Assembly (NCBI RefSeq): GCF_023822005.2 | Contig: NZ_CP098806.1 | Span: 5,640,501-5,704,500, forward strand | Source: Dyadobacter fanqingshengii | GTDB taxonomy: Bacteria; Bacteroidota; Bacteroidia; Cytophagales; Spirosomataceae | Reading direction: 5' to 3' | Length of the DNA: 64,000 nucleotides | Part shown: piece by piece, positions 54,812 through 63,811 of the stretch | How positions within the stretch are numbered: the first letter of the stretch is position 1 | Layout: each line of letters opens with the position of its first letter | The notes under the pieces: model-generated | Told to the model about the DNA's origin: nothing | The model's input: only the letters and a program-made list of their open reading frames with translations | Databases searched by the model: none | Program-made: the position numbers and the translations under genes

Positions 54812-56028
54812 CGTTGAATTTTATGCATCCAGTTGCCCCAGGCCAAACCAATGCGTGTTGAAATCAAACTGGCGATCAATGCTATGCCCAATCCTTTTAA
54901 TAATTCAGGCGTCGTTTCCACCATCCACGGGCCAAATTTGTAGCGATATTCCCAATCCGGGCTGTTCCCGAAATACCAGTAATGGCTTCCAAAAAACCAA
55001 TTTCTCGCATAAGGTGATTCCATCAGAAATGACCCTAAAAACCATTGAAAAAAAAAGAAAACCAATAAAAAGGCAGTTCCTAAAATCACAGCCAGCTTCC
55101 AATCATTCATATAACCGTAACGATGGCGCAGGAAATCAATCGCAATGGCCGGAATGATGAGCAGCAACGGGAATTGGAAACCCTGATAATGATCGATATG
55201 ATTCAAAATCGGGCCTAATTTCGGTTCGGCTGGAAACAAAGGGATGATCCAGAGTGTGAGCAGCATTAACGATGTATAAACGCCGGTTGCAGCAGTGATC
55301 GCCCATTTTTGGCGCACGGCTTTGCCTACTGCCATTAACAAAATTGGAAATGCTGCGGAGGAAAATATGTAAAGGCTCGAACGATGCATGCGCATGCGCC
55401 CAAGTTCTTCGGAAAGCAATGTATACCAAATGGTTAACAGAAAGCCAGCCGACAAAGCGAAAAGCCAGAACAATGTTTTATCCAGCGCTTTTTTCTTGTC
55501 GACAAATTGTGCCGAACGCAGTTTGAGCTGATTTTTGACCGCGATGACGCTGATCATTGCACCAAACTGAATGCCAATGATACCTAAAATCAGCACCGTA
55601 TGAGGCGGTGAGAGAATGGTAACGTCCAGTCCGTAAGTGTTATGCCACCAGTCGTCGAATGGTGCAGAAGTAAGCATAGCCAATGCGCCCCAAACGCAAA
55701 AAAGAGATCCTAATGAGCTATAAAAAAAGCCCCAGATTTTCACGCTGGCTGCTTTTTCCAGATCCTTTCCCCAGAATGTTTTTCTCAAAATCTCAAACCC
55801 GGAAAAGAGACCGGCAACAACGGCGCCGAGATAAATAACGAGGTGTGGAGGAGACAAAAGTCCGTCACGGCCAATGCTCATATGCCAGCAAATGTCCCAT
55901 ATCAGGCCGGTAATGACGCAGAAGGACGCAAAAACTGTGGCGTAAATGTAGATAGGGATGTCAGGACTGGTATTAAGCCGGACAACCCGGCCTCCGACAT
56001 TTGGCGGAGGGCCAATAGTAGTTTCCAT
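54808..56028 (-). CDS. Ten-helix membrane protein with duplicated WH...LSPPH motif
   Basis: 406 residues with about ten hydrophobic helices. Two similar motifs occur at the ends of TM1/TM2 and TM3/TM4: WDICWHMSIGRDGLLSPPH (about 44-62) and DDWWHNTYGLDVTILSPPH (about 127-146). Each has Trp-His, then Leu-Ser-Pro-Pro-His, suggesting an internal duplication and two pairs of His for metal or substrate. I do not recognise the family. Its stop overlaps the start of the HxHP protein by 4 bp (ATGA), so the two are translationally coupled and probably form one complex. Confidence 0.65.
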   Translation of the reverse strand: METTIGPPPNVGGRVVRLNTSPDIPIYIYATVFASFCVITGLIWDICWHMSIGRDGLLSPPHLVIYLGAVVAGLFSGFEILRKTFWGKDLEKAASVKIWGFFYSSLGSLFCVWGALAMLTSAPFDDWWHNTYGLDVTILSPPHTVLILGIIGIQFGAMISVIAVKNQLKLRSAQFVDKKKALDKTLFWLFALSAGFLLTIWYTLLSEELGRMRMHRSSLYIFSSAAFPILLMAVGKAVRQKWAITAATGVYTSLMLLTLWIIPLFPAEPKLGPILNHIDHYQGFQFPLLLIIPAIAIDFLRHRYGYMNDWKLAVILGTAFLLVFFFFQWFLGSFLMESPYARNWFFGSHYWYFGNSPDWEYRYKFGPWMVETTPELLKGLGIALIASLISTRIGLAWGNWMHKIQR

Positions 56029-56143
56029 AAAGTTGAGAAAGGATTTAATGCTTCAATATAATATTTATCATGCAGAACAGACAGTCGTCGAGTGCTTTAC
56101 CCCTATTTTACACGAAAAAATACAATGTCAATGACTGAACGGC

Positions 56144-56779
56144 TTAGAATGGGCGCATTGCTTTGACGAATCTTCCTTTGAAATAATTGGAAAAAAGATT
56201 GTCCTCCCGCACGCCGCGCGATGTGGAAGCATGAATAAACATAATCTCGTCCTGATTTCGGACGTCGGTCACAATGCCCGCGTGGGAAACATAGCCTTCT
56301 TTTCCAGCTTCCGGTACAAAAAACAGCCAGTCACCGGGCTTAATGTCCTTAATGCTGCCCACTTCCTGTCCAAATTCAGATTGCTGCCACGAAATCCGTG
56401 GGACTTTTACACCGATTTCGGAATAAACTGAGCATATCAGACCGGAGCAATCAATGCCATTTTTATCATTTCCGCCTGAGCGATAAGGAGTTCCGGCATA
56501 GGTGCGGGCAACCTGGACCACTTGCGGAACAGCGGATGCGGGCAGATCTCCCGGCCTGCTATATGTTGGTTTTGAAGCAGTAGCAGGTTTTCTGGCAGGC
56601 GTTCTTGCCGGAGGCCTGCGCGCCACAGCTCCCCGCGATTTGGATGACCTTGAAGGTGCGTATCTTGAAGACTTGGATCTTTCCGGGGTTTTACGAAGCG
56701 TATCGCAGGCAGATAAAAGTATGGTTAATGCCAACGTGCAGATCGTGAATTGAAAACAACGGGTAATGTGGTTCTTCAT
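56144..56779 (-). CDS. NlpC/P60 family cell-wall hydrolase lipoprotein
   Basis: 211 residues from the ATG at 56779; a longer frame to 56815 exists. Lipoprotein signal ending LLSAC (C25), a Ser/Arg/Pro/Ala-rich linker (about 30-75), then the NlpC/P60 domain with catalytic Cys in GIDCSGLICS (about 112), catalytic His in SHAGIVTD (about 161) and a late FIHAS. It cleaves peptide cross-bridges of peptidoglycan at the outer membrane. No strong partner gene is adjacent. Confidence 0.92.
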   Translation of the reverse strand: MKNHITRCFQFTICTLALTILLSACDTLRKTPERSKSSRYAPSRSSKSRGAVARRPPARTPARKPATASKPTYSRPGDLPASAVPQVVQVARTYAGTPYRSGGNDKNGIDCSGLICSVYSEIGVKVPRISWQQSEFGQEVGSIKDIKPGDWLFFVPEAGKEGYVSHAGIVTDVRNQDEIMFIHASTSRGVREDNLFSNYFKGRFVKAMRPF

Positions 56780-56812
56780 GCGCAAGCTTTCTGTTAGTAA
56801 CGATACTTTTAC

Positions 56813-56820
56813 CAAAAATA
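56813..56820 (-). promoter_or_regulatory. Possible -7 promoter element for the NlpC/P60 gene
   Basis: Minus-strand TATTTTTG, matching TAnnTTTG, 34 bp before the start at 56779. No TTG at the standard spacing. Confidence 0.35.
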
Positions 56821-56943
56821 GTAAAGATTTATGAAGCGAACTGATGGAATAACCAACGAATATGTCACTCTGGATAGGGTGAACAGGGTACGATTTTGTA
56901 TGAAAAAATAGGCTAAATATTATGTCCCTGACCGCTTTGTAAG

Positions 56944-56951
56944 TAGTTTTG
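56944..56951 (+). promoter_or_regulatory. Possible -7 promoter element for the FAH gene
   Basis: TAGTTTTG, a match to TAnnTTTG, 38 bp before the FAH-family ATG. The -33 triplet is not evident. Confidence 0.35.
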
Positions 56952-56988
56952 TTGTGTTTTAATCGAATCCAAATTTTATTTGCTCCTA

Positions 56989-57600
56989 ATGAAAATTATT
57001 TGTGTAGGAAGGAATTATACCGAGCACATTGCTGAATTAAATAACGAAAAACCGGACGCTCCCGTAATTTTTTTAAAGCCGGAGACAGCGCAGGTCAGGG
57101 CAGGGGAGCCATTCTTTTATCCTGATTTTTCGAAGGACGTGCATTACGAAGTAGAACTTGTGGTGAAGATCAATCGTGTAGGAAAGAACATTGAAGAGCG
57201 CTTTGCGCACAAATATTACGAAGAGATCGGTGTGGGCATTGACTTCACGGCGAGAGATTTACAATCCGAATTGAAAGCAAAGGGCTTGCCCTGGGAATTG
57301 GCGAAAGCATTCAACGGATCTGCTCCGGTTTCTGAATTCGTCCCTGTTTCAGATTTTGAAGACATTCAGAACATTAATTTTAGTCTGGATGTAAATGGTG
57401 AAACGCGCCAGAACGGCAATTCTTCCATGATGCTTTACCGCATTAATTACCTCATCTCTTTTGTTTCAAAATATTTTATGGTCAAAAAAGGTGACCTGAT
57501 TTTTACAGGAACGCCAAAGGGCGTGGGGCCCGTGCAGATCGGGGATAAGCTTACGGCGTCCATCGAGGGCAAGAAGATGCTCGAACTGTTCGTTAGGTAA
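56989..57600 (+). CDS. Fumarylacetoacetate hydrolase (FAH) family protein
   Basis: 203 residues from the ATG at 56989 (TTG at 56980 is in frame but less likely). The short FAH form: CVGRNYTEH, PVIFLKPETA, VHYEVELVV with metal-binding Glu residues, IGVGIDFTARDLQ and the C-terminal DLIFTGTPKGVGPV. Members hydrolyse or decarboxylate 2-keto acids, such as acylpyruvates; the physiological substrate is unknown. Followed 48 bp later by the M23 peptidase. Confidence 0.9.
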   Translation: MKIICVGRNYTEHIAELNNEKPDAPVIFLKPETAQVRAGEPFFYPDFSKDVHYEVELVVKINRVGKNIEERFAHKYYEEIGVGIDFTARDLQSELKAKGLPWELAKAFNGSAPVSEFVPVSDFEDIQNINFSLDVNGETRQNGNSSMMLYRINYLISFVSKYFMVKKGDLIFTGTPKGVGPVQIGDKLTASIEGKKMLELFVR

Positions 57601-57648
57601 ACCTGATCTTTTCGGTCGCAGGACCAGTCATTCATACACTTCGCTTTC

Positions 57649-59607
57649 ATGCATTATCTTTTCCGGACAATGGTCCGTATTGGTTTGTTTTTTTCGGGCT
57701 TGATGGGCTTATGCTCGCTTTCTATTGCTCAAACACAAACTTATCCAAAAGGTTATTACCAGTTTCCGATCAGGCCGGGGCTTGCCAATTCGCTGGCAGG
57801 CGGGCTGGGTGACTTGCGTACAAACCACTTTCATGCGGGCCTTGACATTCGTACGGAGCAGCGCGAGGGCCTTAATGTGTACGCAGCGGCGGAGGGATAT
57901 GTTTATAAAGTAGCCGTTCAGCGGAGTGGTTACGGCAATGTGATTTATTTACGCCATCCCAATGGTCAGACCACGGTTTACGGTCATTTGCTGAAATTCA
58001 GCGATCCCCTGGCCACTTATGTGCGGGAAGAGCAGTATAAAAAGCAAACTTTCGAGATCGATCTTTTTCCGGAAGCGGGAAAATTTAATTTTAGAAAGGG
58101 TGAAATTATCGCTTTATCAGGCAATACAGGTGGTTCTGCGGGGCCGCATTTGCATTTTGAGATCCGCGATTCCAAGGATAATTACCTTAACCCATTGTAT
58201 TTTGGTTTCAATGAGATCAAAGATGTTACACCGCCGAAATTTGTGAACCTTGCAATAAGGCCACTGGACATTAATGGTCGGGTGAATAGCCAGTTTGACC
58301 GTAAAGTTTACGCGCCGGTTAAGCTAAAAGATGGCTCTTACCGACTCCCGGACACTGTTTCTGCAACTGGGATTATAGGCATTGATATGGTAGCGCACGA
58401 CCAGATGACGGGCACGGGGTTCCGTTACGGTTTACAATGCATTGAAATCAAAATGGATGGAGATGAAGTGTTTTCTTATAACATTGAGATATTCCCCAAT
58501 TCCGCGACAAGAGATTATAACAACCTGATCGACTATGAAACCGAGCAGAAAACCGGGCAGCGCTATCTGAAATGCTATGTTCCGGACGGCAACAATTTTA
58601 ATTTATACAAAACCAATGCAATCAATGGCAAGCTGAACATTGCGGATACGTTGCTGCATGAAGTGCGTATTAAGATCACGGATTCTTACGAAAATGCCTC
58701 CGAGCTTGTCTTTACAATCAAGGGTGAGCCTAAAAATCCGCCGCTTCCGGTTTATGATGTTGAAATAAATCCTGAATACATTCAGACGGACGTGCAGGAA
58801 AACACATTGATCGTGAAAGCAAAACATTATCGCAGCACCATTCCATTTGCGACCTATTATTCCAATGGAAAGGAAGTGAAAAAAGACCCGGATTTTTATG
58901 CAAGTGAGACAGCGGTTTTCCTGACAGACCTGAGAACATATACGCCCGATTCGGTTCAAATTGGCAAAACGACTGTGAAGACTTACCTGCGAAGTCAAAT
59001 TTATCCGGCGGTTGCATCGAGTTATAAGGCTGAAAAATGGTCGGTTGATTTTAAAAACACCAGCATATTTGACACATTGTTCCTGACCGGTCAGCAGAAT
59101 TTCAATGCATTAACCATCAATAATCGCGGAACGGCGCTTAAAGATTATATTTCTGTTGCATTCTCGCCGGAGAATGTCCCGGAAAACAAGGAAAAAACGC
59201 GTGTTTACCGCTATTTGGATGGTTATTATCGCTTTTTAGGAGGAACGTGGGTGGATAATGAGATTAAGTTTGAAACAAGGGAGCTCGGAACATTTGTTAT
59301 CCAGGCTGACACTGTTCCTCCGAAGATCCGGCTGGTGGAGCATAGTAAGGACAGGATTCGCGGATTTATCGGCGACGCCACTTCCGGGGTTGATCATTAC
59401 AAAGCATTGGTCAACGGGGAATGGGTGCTGATGAATTTTGATTCCAAAAAAGGCTATATCTGGTCAGAAAAGCTGGATCCTGAGCTGCCGTTTGAAGGCG
59501 AACTGACGCTGGAAGTGACAGATAGGGCAGGAAATAGTACTATCTTGCAAACCGAATTGAAAGATCTGCCGGTTGTGCGGAAAAAAACGAAAAAACGAAA
59601 AAGGTAA
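57649..59607 (+). CDS. M23 family (LytM-type) metallopeptidase, exported
   Basis: 652 residues. Signal peptide (about 8-28, ending SIAQ), then an N-terminal M23 domain (about 35-190) with NHFHAGLDI (H62, D66) and GPHLHFEI (about 166-173), the complete zinc and catalytic set. The remaining 450 residues are beta-rich, Ig-like modules of unknown role. Active M23 enzymes cut peptidoglycan cross-bridges. The catalytic domain being N-terminal, with a long C-terminal tail, is the form seen in Bacteroidota. bcp follows in 4 bp. Confidence 0.9.
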   Translation: MHYLFRTMVRIGLFFSGLMGLCSLSIAQTQTYPKGYYQFPIRPGLANSLAGGLGDLRTNHFHAGLDIRTEQREGLNVYAAAEGYVYKVAVQRSGYGNVIYLRHPNGQTTVYGHLLKFSDPLATYVREEQYKKQTFEIDLFPEAGKFNFRKGEIIALSGNTGGSAGPHLHFEIRDSKDNYLNPLYFGFNEIKDVTPPKFVNLAIRPLDINGRVNSQFDRKVYAPVKLKDGSYRLPDTVSATGIIGIDMVAHDQMTGTGFRYGLQCIEIKMDGDEVFSYNIEIFPNSATRDYNNLIDYETEQKTGQRYLKCYVPDGNNFNLYKTNAINGKLNIADTLLHEVRIKITDSYENASELVFTIKGEPKNPPLPVYDVEINPEYIQTDVQENTLIVKAKHYRSTIPFATYYSNGKEVKKDPDFYASETAVFLTDLRTYTPDSVQIGKTTVKTYLRSQIYPAVASSYKAEKWSVDFKNTSIFDTLFLTGQQNFNALTINNRGTALKDYISVAFSPENVPENKEKTRVYRYLDGYYRFLGGTWVDNEIKFETRELGTFVIQADTVPPKIRLVEHSKDRIRGFIGDATSGVDHYKALVNGEWVLMNFDSKKGYIWSEKLDPELPFEGELTLEVTDRAGNSTILQTELKDLPVVRKKTKKRKR

Positions 59608-59611
59608 AAGT

Positions 59612-60070
59612 ATGGGACTTCAAGTTGGCGATCCCGCCCCCGCATTTTCTGCGAAAGATCAGGACGGTAAAGAGGTGAAACTTTCTGATTTTAAAGGAGA
59701 AAAACTCATTCTTTACTTTTATCCAAAGGACGATACACCCGGTTGTACGGCGCAGTCATGTAACCTTCGCGATAATTATGATGTTCTTTTAAAGAGAGGT
59801 TATAAAGTGCTGGGCGTAAGTGTGGATGATGAGAAATCGCACAGGAAATTTATCAAAAAATATAACCTTCCTTTTCCGTTACTGGCTGATACTGACCAGA
59901 AATTGGTAAATGATTATGGCGTTTGGGGCGAAAAGAAATTATTTGGCAAAGAATATATGGGTATCATCCGCACAACATTCGTCATTGATGAAAAGGGTGT
60001 GATTGAAGAAGTGGTGCAGAAAGTGGATACGGAAAATCACACTGATCAAATTCTTAACAAAAGTGAGTAA
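59612..60070 (+). CDS. bcp: Thiol peroxidase Bcp (peroxiredoxin)
   Basis: 152 residues from the ATG at 59612; the longer frame to 59573 lies inside the M23 gene. Peroxiredoxin core YPKDDTPGCTAQSC with peroxidatic Cys45 and second Cys50, the C-x4-C arrangement of the alpha-type Bcp/PrxQ group. It reduces hydroperoxides in the cytoplasm with thioredoxin. It begins 4 bp after the M23 peptidase, implying co-transcription. Confidence 0.95.
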   Translation: MGLQVGDPAPAFSAKDQDGKEVKLSDFKGEKLILYFYPKDDTPGCTAQSCNLRDNYDVLLKRGYKVLGVSVDDEKSHRKFIKKYNLPFPLLADTDQKLVNDYGVWGEKKLFGKEYMGIIRTTFVIDEKGVIEEVVQKVDTENHTDQILNKSE

Positions 60071-60164
60071 TAAACAGTCATTCGGAAAGCCGTAATAATA
60101 GGACATTTACGTGCTGAAAATGAACGCATGAAGAACGTATTTGATAAATAGAAAATCGATAAAC

Positions 60165-61022
60165 ATGGAAGTTGAACAATTAGAAAAAGTAGCCTCACAA
60201 GTGCGCAGGGACATTGTCCGTATGGTGCACGGCTGCCAGTCGGGACACCCCGGAGGTTCTTTGGGCTGTACAGAATTACTTGTGGCGCTTTATTTTGAGC
60301 GTATGCAATTGAAAGAACAGGATGGTAAGCCGGTTTTTGACATGAATGGCAAGGATGAAGACCTCTTTTTCCTTTCTAATGGACATATTTCGCCAGTTTG
60401 GTATAGTACGCTTGCGCGCAAAGGATATTTCCCGGTTGAGGAAATGGCAACTTTCCGTAAGCTGAATTCGCGCTTACAGGGTCACCCGACCACGCACGAG
60501 CACTTGGAAGGCATTCGTATTGCATCCGGATCACTAGGACAGGGAATGTCTGTGGCGATCGGTGCTGCGATGGCAAAGAAACTGAACGGTGACAAGGGTC
60601 ATGTTTACGTGTTGATGGGCGATGGCGAGCAGCAGGAAGGCCAGGTTTGGGAAGCAGCAACATTTGCGCCGCACCACCAGGTTGATAACCTCGTTGCATT
60701 CATTGACTTAAACGGTCAGCAAATTGACGGCCCGACGGTGAAAGTAATGAACAACCGCGATCTGGGTAAAAAATATGAAGCATTCGGATGGGAAGTGATT
60801 TCTATCGAAGAAGGCAACGATATGGCAGCAGTGCTAAAAGGTCTTTACGAGGCAAAAAGCAGACTTGGACACGGCAGACCGATCATGGTTTTGTTGCACA
60901 CAGGGATGGGTTATGGCGTCGATTTCATGATGGGCAGCCACAAATGGCACGGCGTAGCGCCTAATGATGAGCAACTTGCGGCAGCGCTTGGCCAGTTGGA
61001 AGAAACAATGGGAGACTATTAA
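60165..61022 (+). CDS. Transketolase, N-terminal (TPP-binding) subunit
   Basis: 285 residues from the ATG at 60165. Residues H and G of the thiamine pyrophosphate region: CQSGHPGGSLG (about 23-33), the SNGHISPVWYS segment, and GDGEQQEGQVWEA (about 155-167) with the Mg-binding GDG. This is the N-half of transketolase; the C-half is encoded 9 bp downstream. The split form is common in Bacteroidota and archaea. Acts in the non-oxidative pentose phosphate pathway. Confidence 0.95.
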   Translation: MEVEQLEKVASQVRRDIVRMVHGCQSGHPGGSLGCTELLVALYFERMQLKEQDGKPVFDMNGKDEDLFFLSNGHISPVWYSTLARKGYFPVEEMATFRKLNSRLQGHPTTHEHLEGIRIASGSLGQGMSVAIGAAMAKKLNGDKGHVYVLMGDGEQQEGQVWEAATFAPHHQVDNLVAFIDLNGQQIDGPTVKVMNNRDLGKKYEAFGWEVISIEEGNDMAAVLKGLYEAKSRLGHGRPIMVLLHTGMGYGVDFMMGSHKWHGVAPNDEQLAAALGQLEETMGDY

Positions 61023-61031
61023 TTATATACA

Positions 61032-61988
61032 ATGAAAAAATACACCTTCACTGAGAAGAAAGATACACGTTCGGGCTTTGGGGCTGGGATGCATGTGTTG
61101 GGGCAGCAGAATCCTAATGTGGTGGCACTTTGTGCTGACTTGGTTGGTTCGCTGAAACTCGAACCATTTATAAAAGAAAATCCGGACCGTTTCATCCAAT
61201 GCGGTATTTCGGAAGCCAATATGATCGGCGTTTCTGCCGGTTTGACCATTGGCGGTAAAATTCCTTTCGCTACAACATTCGCAAACTTTGCTACTGGCCG
61301 TGTTTATGACCAGATCCGTCAAAGTGTTGCTTATTCCAACAAAAATGTAAAGATCTGTGCTTCACACGCAGGTTTAACATTGGGAGAAGATGGCGCTACG
61401 CACCAGATCCTTGAAGATTTGGGGATGATGAAAATGCTGCCGGGAATGACCGTTATCAATCCTTGCGATTACAACCAGACAAAGGCGGCTACCATTGCGA
61501 TCGCTGATTACGAAGGTCCTGTTTACCTGCGTTTCGGTCGTCCGGTAATCCCGGTTTTCACGGATGCGGATCAGAAATTTGAGATCGGTAAGGCGTGGAT
61601 GGTGAATGAAGGAACGGATGTGAGCATTTTTGCAACGGGCCATATGGTTTGGGAAGCGATCCAGGCTGGTGAACTTCTGGAAGCAGAGGGCATCAATGCG
61701 GAGATCATTAACATTCACACCATTAAGCCTTTGGACGAAGAGGCGATCCTGAAATCTGTGGAGAAAACGGGTTGCGTTGTGACAGCTGAGGAACATAACC
61801 GCATTGGTGGTTTGGGAGACAGCGTTGCGCAGGTTTTGGTTAAAAACAAACTGGTTCCTCAGGAATATGTGGCTGTTAATGATAGCTTTGGAGAAAGCGG
61901 AACGCCTACGCAACTGATGGAAAAATACGGCTTGACAGCGAAGCACATTGTGGAAGCTGCGAAACGTGCAATTGAAAGAAAATCATAG
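61032..61988 (+). CDS. Transketolase, C-terminal (pyrimidine-binding) subunit
   Basis: 318 residues. It begins with TRSGFGAGMHVLGQ and contains FIQCGISEANMIGVSAGL (about 55-72), which has the catalytic Glu, HAGLTLGEDGATHQ (about 115-128), and a C-terminal transketolase domain with TAEEHNRIGGLGDSVAQ. It completes the split enzyme with the subunit encoded 9 bp upstream. Confidence 0.95.
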   Translation: MKKYTFTEKKDTRSGFGAGMHVLGQQNPNVVALCADLVGSLKLEPFIKENPDRFIQCGISEANMIGVSAGLTIGGKIPFATTFANFATGRVYDQIRQSVAYSNKNVKICASHAGLTLGEDGATHQILEDLGMMKMLPGMTVINPCDYNQTKAATIAIADYEGPVYLRFGRPVIPVFTDADQKFEIGKAWMVNEGTDVSIFATGHMVWEAIQAGELLEAEGINAEIINIHTIKPLDEEAILKSVEKTGCVVTAEEHNRIGGLGDSVAQVLVKNKLVPQEYVAVNDSFGESGTPTQLMEKYGLTAKHIVEAAKRAIERKS

Positions 61989-62150
61989 ATTTTTAAAGGT
62001 TTCTGGACGGTTTTTGCTGTCGGAAATGATTGAGTCTTGCGAAAGGTTAAAACCATGTTTTACTTTTTGCAAGACTCAAATTTTATTTGCCCTGAACCAA
62101 AAAATGAACTATTATTGACGTGTTTTGATTCGGGAATTAGTATTGATTAA

Positions 62151-62693
62151 ATGTCTGACGAAGAATTATTATCCCTTTTTGAAAATCCCGAAACGCGCCG
62201 GAACGCTTTCAGTCAGCTGGTGCGGAAGTATCAGCAAAAAGTATATTGGCTGGTAAGGAAAATGGTCGTTGACCATGATGATGCGAATGACATTACACAG
62301 GATGTTTTTATCAAAGCCTGGACTGCGCTGGAAAATTTCCGTGGCGATTCCAAGTTCTACACGTGGCTTTACCGGATCGCAAGCAATGAGGCCATCAACT
62401 TCCTTAATAAGAAAAGAAAGCGCTTTTTCATTTCAATCAATGATGTAGAAAGTGAGCTCAGCGAAAAATTGGAAGCGGATCCATTGGTAAGTGGTGACGC
62501 CATTCAGCTCAAATTGCAGAAGGCATTATTAAAATTACCAGAAAAGCAAAGGCTGGTTTTTAACCTTAAATATTTTGAAGAGCTTCCCTACGAGGAAATT
62601 TCCGAGATCACCGGGACGTCGGTGGGTGCGCTAAAAGCTTCATACCACTGGGCTACAAAAAAAATTGAGGATTATTTAAACGAGACGGATTAA
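62151..62693 (+). CDS. RNA polymerase sigma factor, ECF family
   Basis: 180 residues. Region 2 (about 20-90) with DDANDITQDVFIKAWTALENFRG (split over 43-65), TWLYRIASNEAINFLNKKRK, and region 4 (about 125-178) with LPEKQRLVFNLKYFEELPYEEIS and a SVGALKASYHWA recognition helix. It directs transcription in response to an envelope signal. The two genes downstream are its probable membrane anti-sigma partner and a Spy-like periplasmic protein. Confidence 0.93.
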   Translation: MSDEELLSLFENPETRRNAFSQLVRKYQQKVYWLVRKMVVDHDDANDITQDVFIKAWTALENFRGDSKFYTWLYRIASNEAINFLNKKRKRFFISINDVESELSEKLEADPLVSGDAIQLKLQKALLKLPEKQRLVFNLKYFEELPYEEISEITGTSVGALKASYHWATKKIEDYLNETD

Positions 62694-62747
62694 ACCATTT
62701 CAAATTAGTTTGGTCAAATATTTACAAGAGTGGAAATATAAATAATC

Positions 62748-63188
62748 ATGGATAATAAGCGCATACGACTGGATGATCTGAAAAAGGAGGTTCCTTTTAC
62801 AGTTCCTGAGGGCTATTTTGACAAACTGCCTCAGATGATCCAAGCAAGAATTCCGTCGGAACCTGTTCGCAAGCCGGTAATAGGCTGGTCGTGGCAGCGT
62901 TCACTGGCGCTTGTGTCGGCAATGGCTTTGATCTTAGTGCTGGTATGGGTAACCGTTCCGGAACGTCAGGGATCGCTTGGACAGGAGCCATTAAGCGGCA
63001 TCAGCAATGCATCCATCGTTAGTTACCTGGAAGATCAGGATATGAGTTATTACGATTTAAGTGAGCATAAAGTTGTTCAGAAAGCATTTGACACGGATTC
63101 CACTGTACTTTTTTACCTGGACGGACTTGAAGATGACATTCTTCGCCAGCAATTACAGGAATCGGTTTCAAGTGCTGAGGCGATTTGA
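62748..63188 (+). CDS. Putative anti-sigma-type single-pass membrane protein
   Basis: 146 residues. The N-terminus has VPFTVPEGYFDKLP, a phrase often found in small Bacteroidota membrane proteins encoded next to ECF sigma genes. One TM helix (about 48-68) separates a cytoplasmic head from a Glu/Asp/Ser-rich extracytoplasmic tail. Position 54 bp after an ECF sigma gene suggests it controls that sigma; direct binding is not shown by sequence. Confidence 0.65.
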   Translation: MDNKRIRLDDLKKEVPFTVPEGYFDKLPQMIQARIPSEPVRKPVIGWSWQRSLALVSAMALILVLVWVTVPERQGSLGQEPLSGISNASIVSYLEDQDMSYYDLSEHKVVQKAFDTDSTVLFYLDGLEDDILRQQLQESVSSAEAI

Positions 63189-63207
63189 CCCTAACAATAA
63201 TTATAAA

Positions 63208-63663
63208 ATGAACTTACAAGCTATTACCAGACACCGAAATTTATTGACAATCCTCGTTGTGGCCCTGCTTTCGATTACAGCAGCTAGCGCGCAAAGGAAA
63301 TCGGAGGAAGAGATAAAGAGAATTCAAGACGCGAAAGTTGCCATTATCACCAATCGTCTGAACCTGACACCCGAACAGTCGACGGGATTCTGGCCGGTTT
63401 ACAATGAGTATTCTCAGAAAAGAAAAGAAATTCACAGGGCGCAGCGTAAGATCATTAATGATAAGAAGGCGGAAGGCCAGACCGATGATCAAGTCCTCAA
63501 CAACCTGAAAGAAGTGCAGGAATTGCGTCAGAAAGAGCTGGATCTTGAAAAAGAATATCAAAACCGCTTTTTAAAGGTAATAACAGCAAGTCAGGTGATC
63601 GAATTGTATAAGGCGGAACGTACATTTAATGATATGCTTATCCAGCGCCTTAAGAATAAATAG
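63208..63663 (+). CDS. Spy/CpxP-like periplasmic protein
   Basis: 151 residues from the ATG at 63208; a longer frame to 63061 overlaps the upstream gene. Signal peptide (about 10-28, ending SASA-like ASAQ), then a helical, charged protein with LNLTPEQSTGFWPVYNEYS (about 46-64). Such proteins are called Spy/CpxP-like; in Bacteroidota they often sit in ECF-sigma operons as sensors of ECF sigma. It is 19 bp after the putative anti-sigma gene. Confidence 0.75.
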   Translation: MNLQAITRHRNLLTILVVALLSITAASAQRKSEEEIKRIQDAKVAIITNRLNLTPEQSTGFWPVYNEYSQKRKEIHRAQRKIINDKKAEGQTDDQVLNNLKEVQELRQKELDLEKEYQNRFLKVITASQVIELYKAERTFNDMLIQRLKNK

Positions 63664-63709
63664 AACATGAAGCGTTTTTGACCGACCTATCGGCTTATTA
63701 CAAAGCGTT

Positions 63710-63746
63710 ATCCCACATTGGCCACGGCCGGTTGTGGGATTTTTTA
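63710..63746 (+). terminator. Intrinsic terminator of the ECF operon
   Basis: ATCCCACA (63710-63717) pairs with TGTGGGAT (63733-63740), with an internal GGCC/GGCC stem and a T-run to 63745. Confidence 0.85.
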
Positions 63747-63751
63747 TGTAA

Positions 63752-63782
63752 AAAAATAGCCGGAAATTTTCCGGCTATTTTT
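63752..63782. terminator. Intrinsic terminator facing the SulP/STAS gene
   Basis: AAAAATAGCCGG (63752-63763) pairs with CCGGCTATTTTT (63771-63782). With A- and T-tracts at both ends it can serve the minus-strand gene ending at 63812 and back up the plus-strand terminator. Confidence 0.88.
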
Positions 63783-63811
63783 ATTGATATCATTACTTAA
63801 TGTTGGCATTA

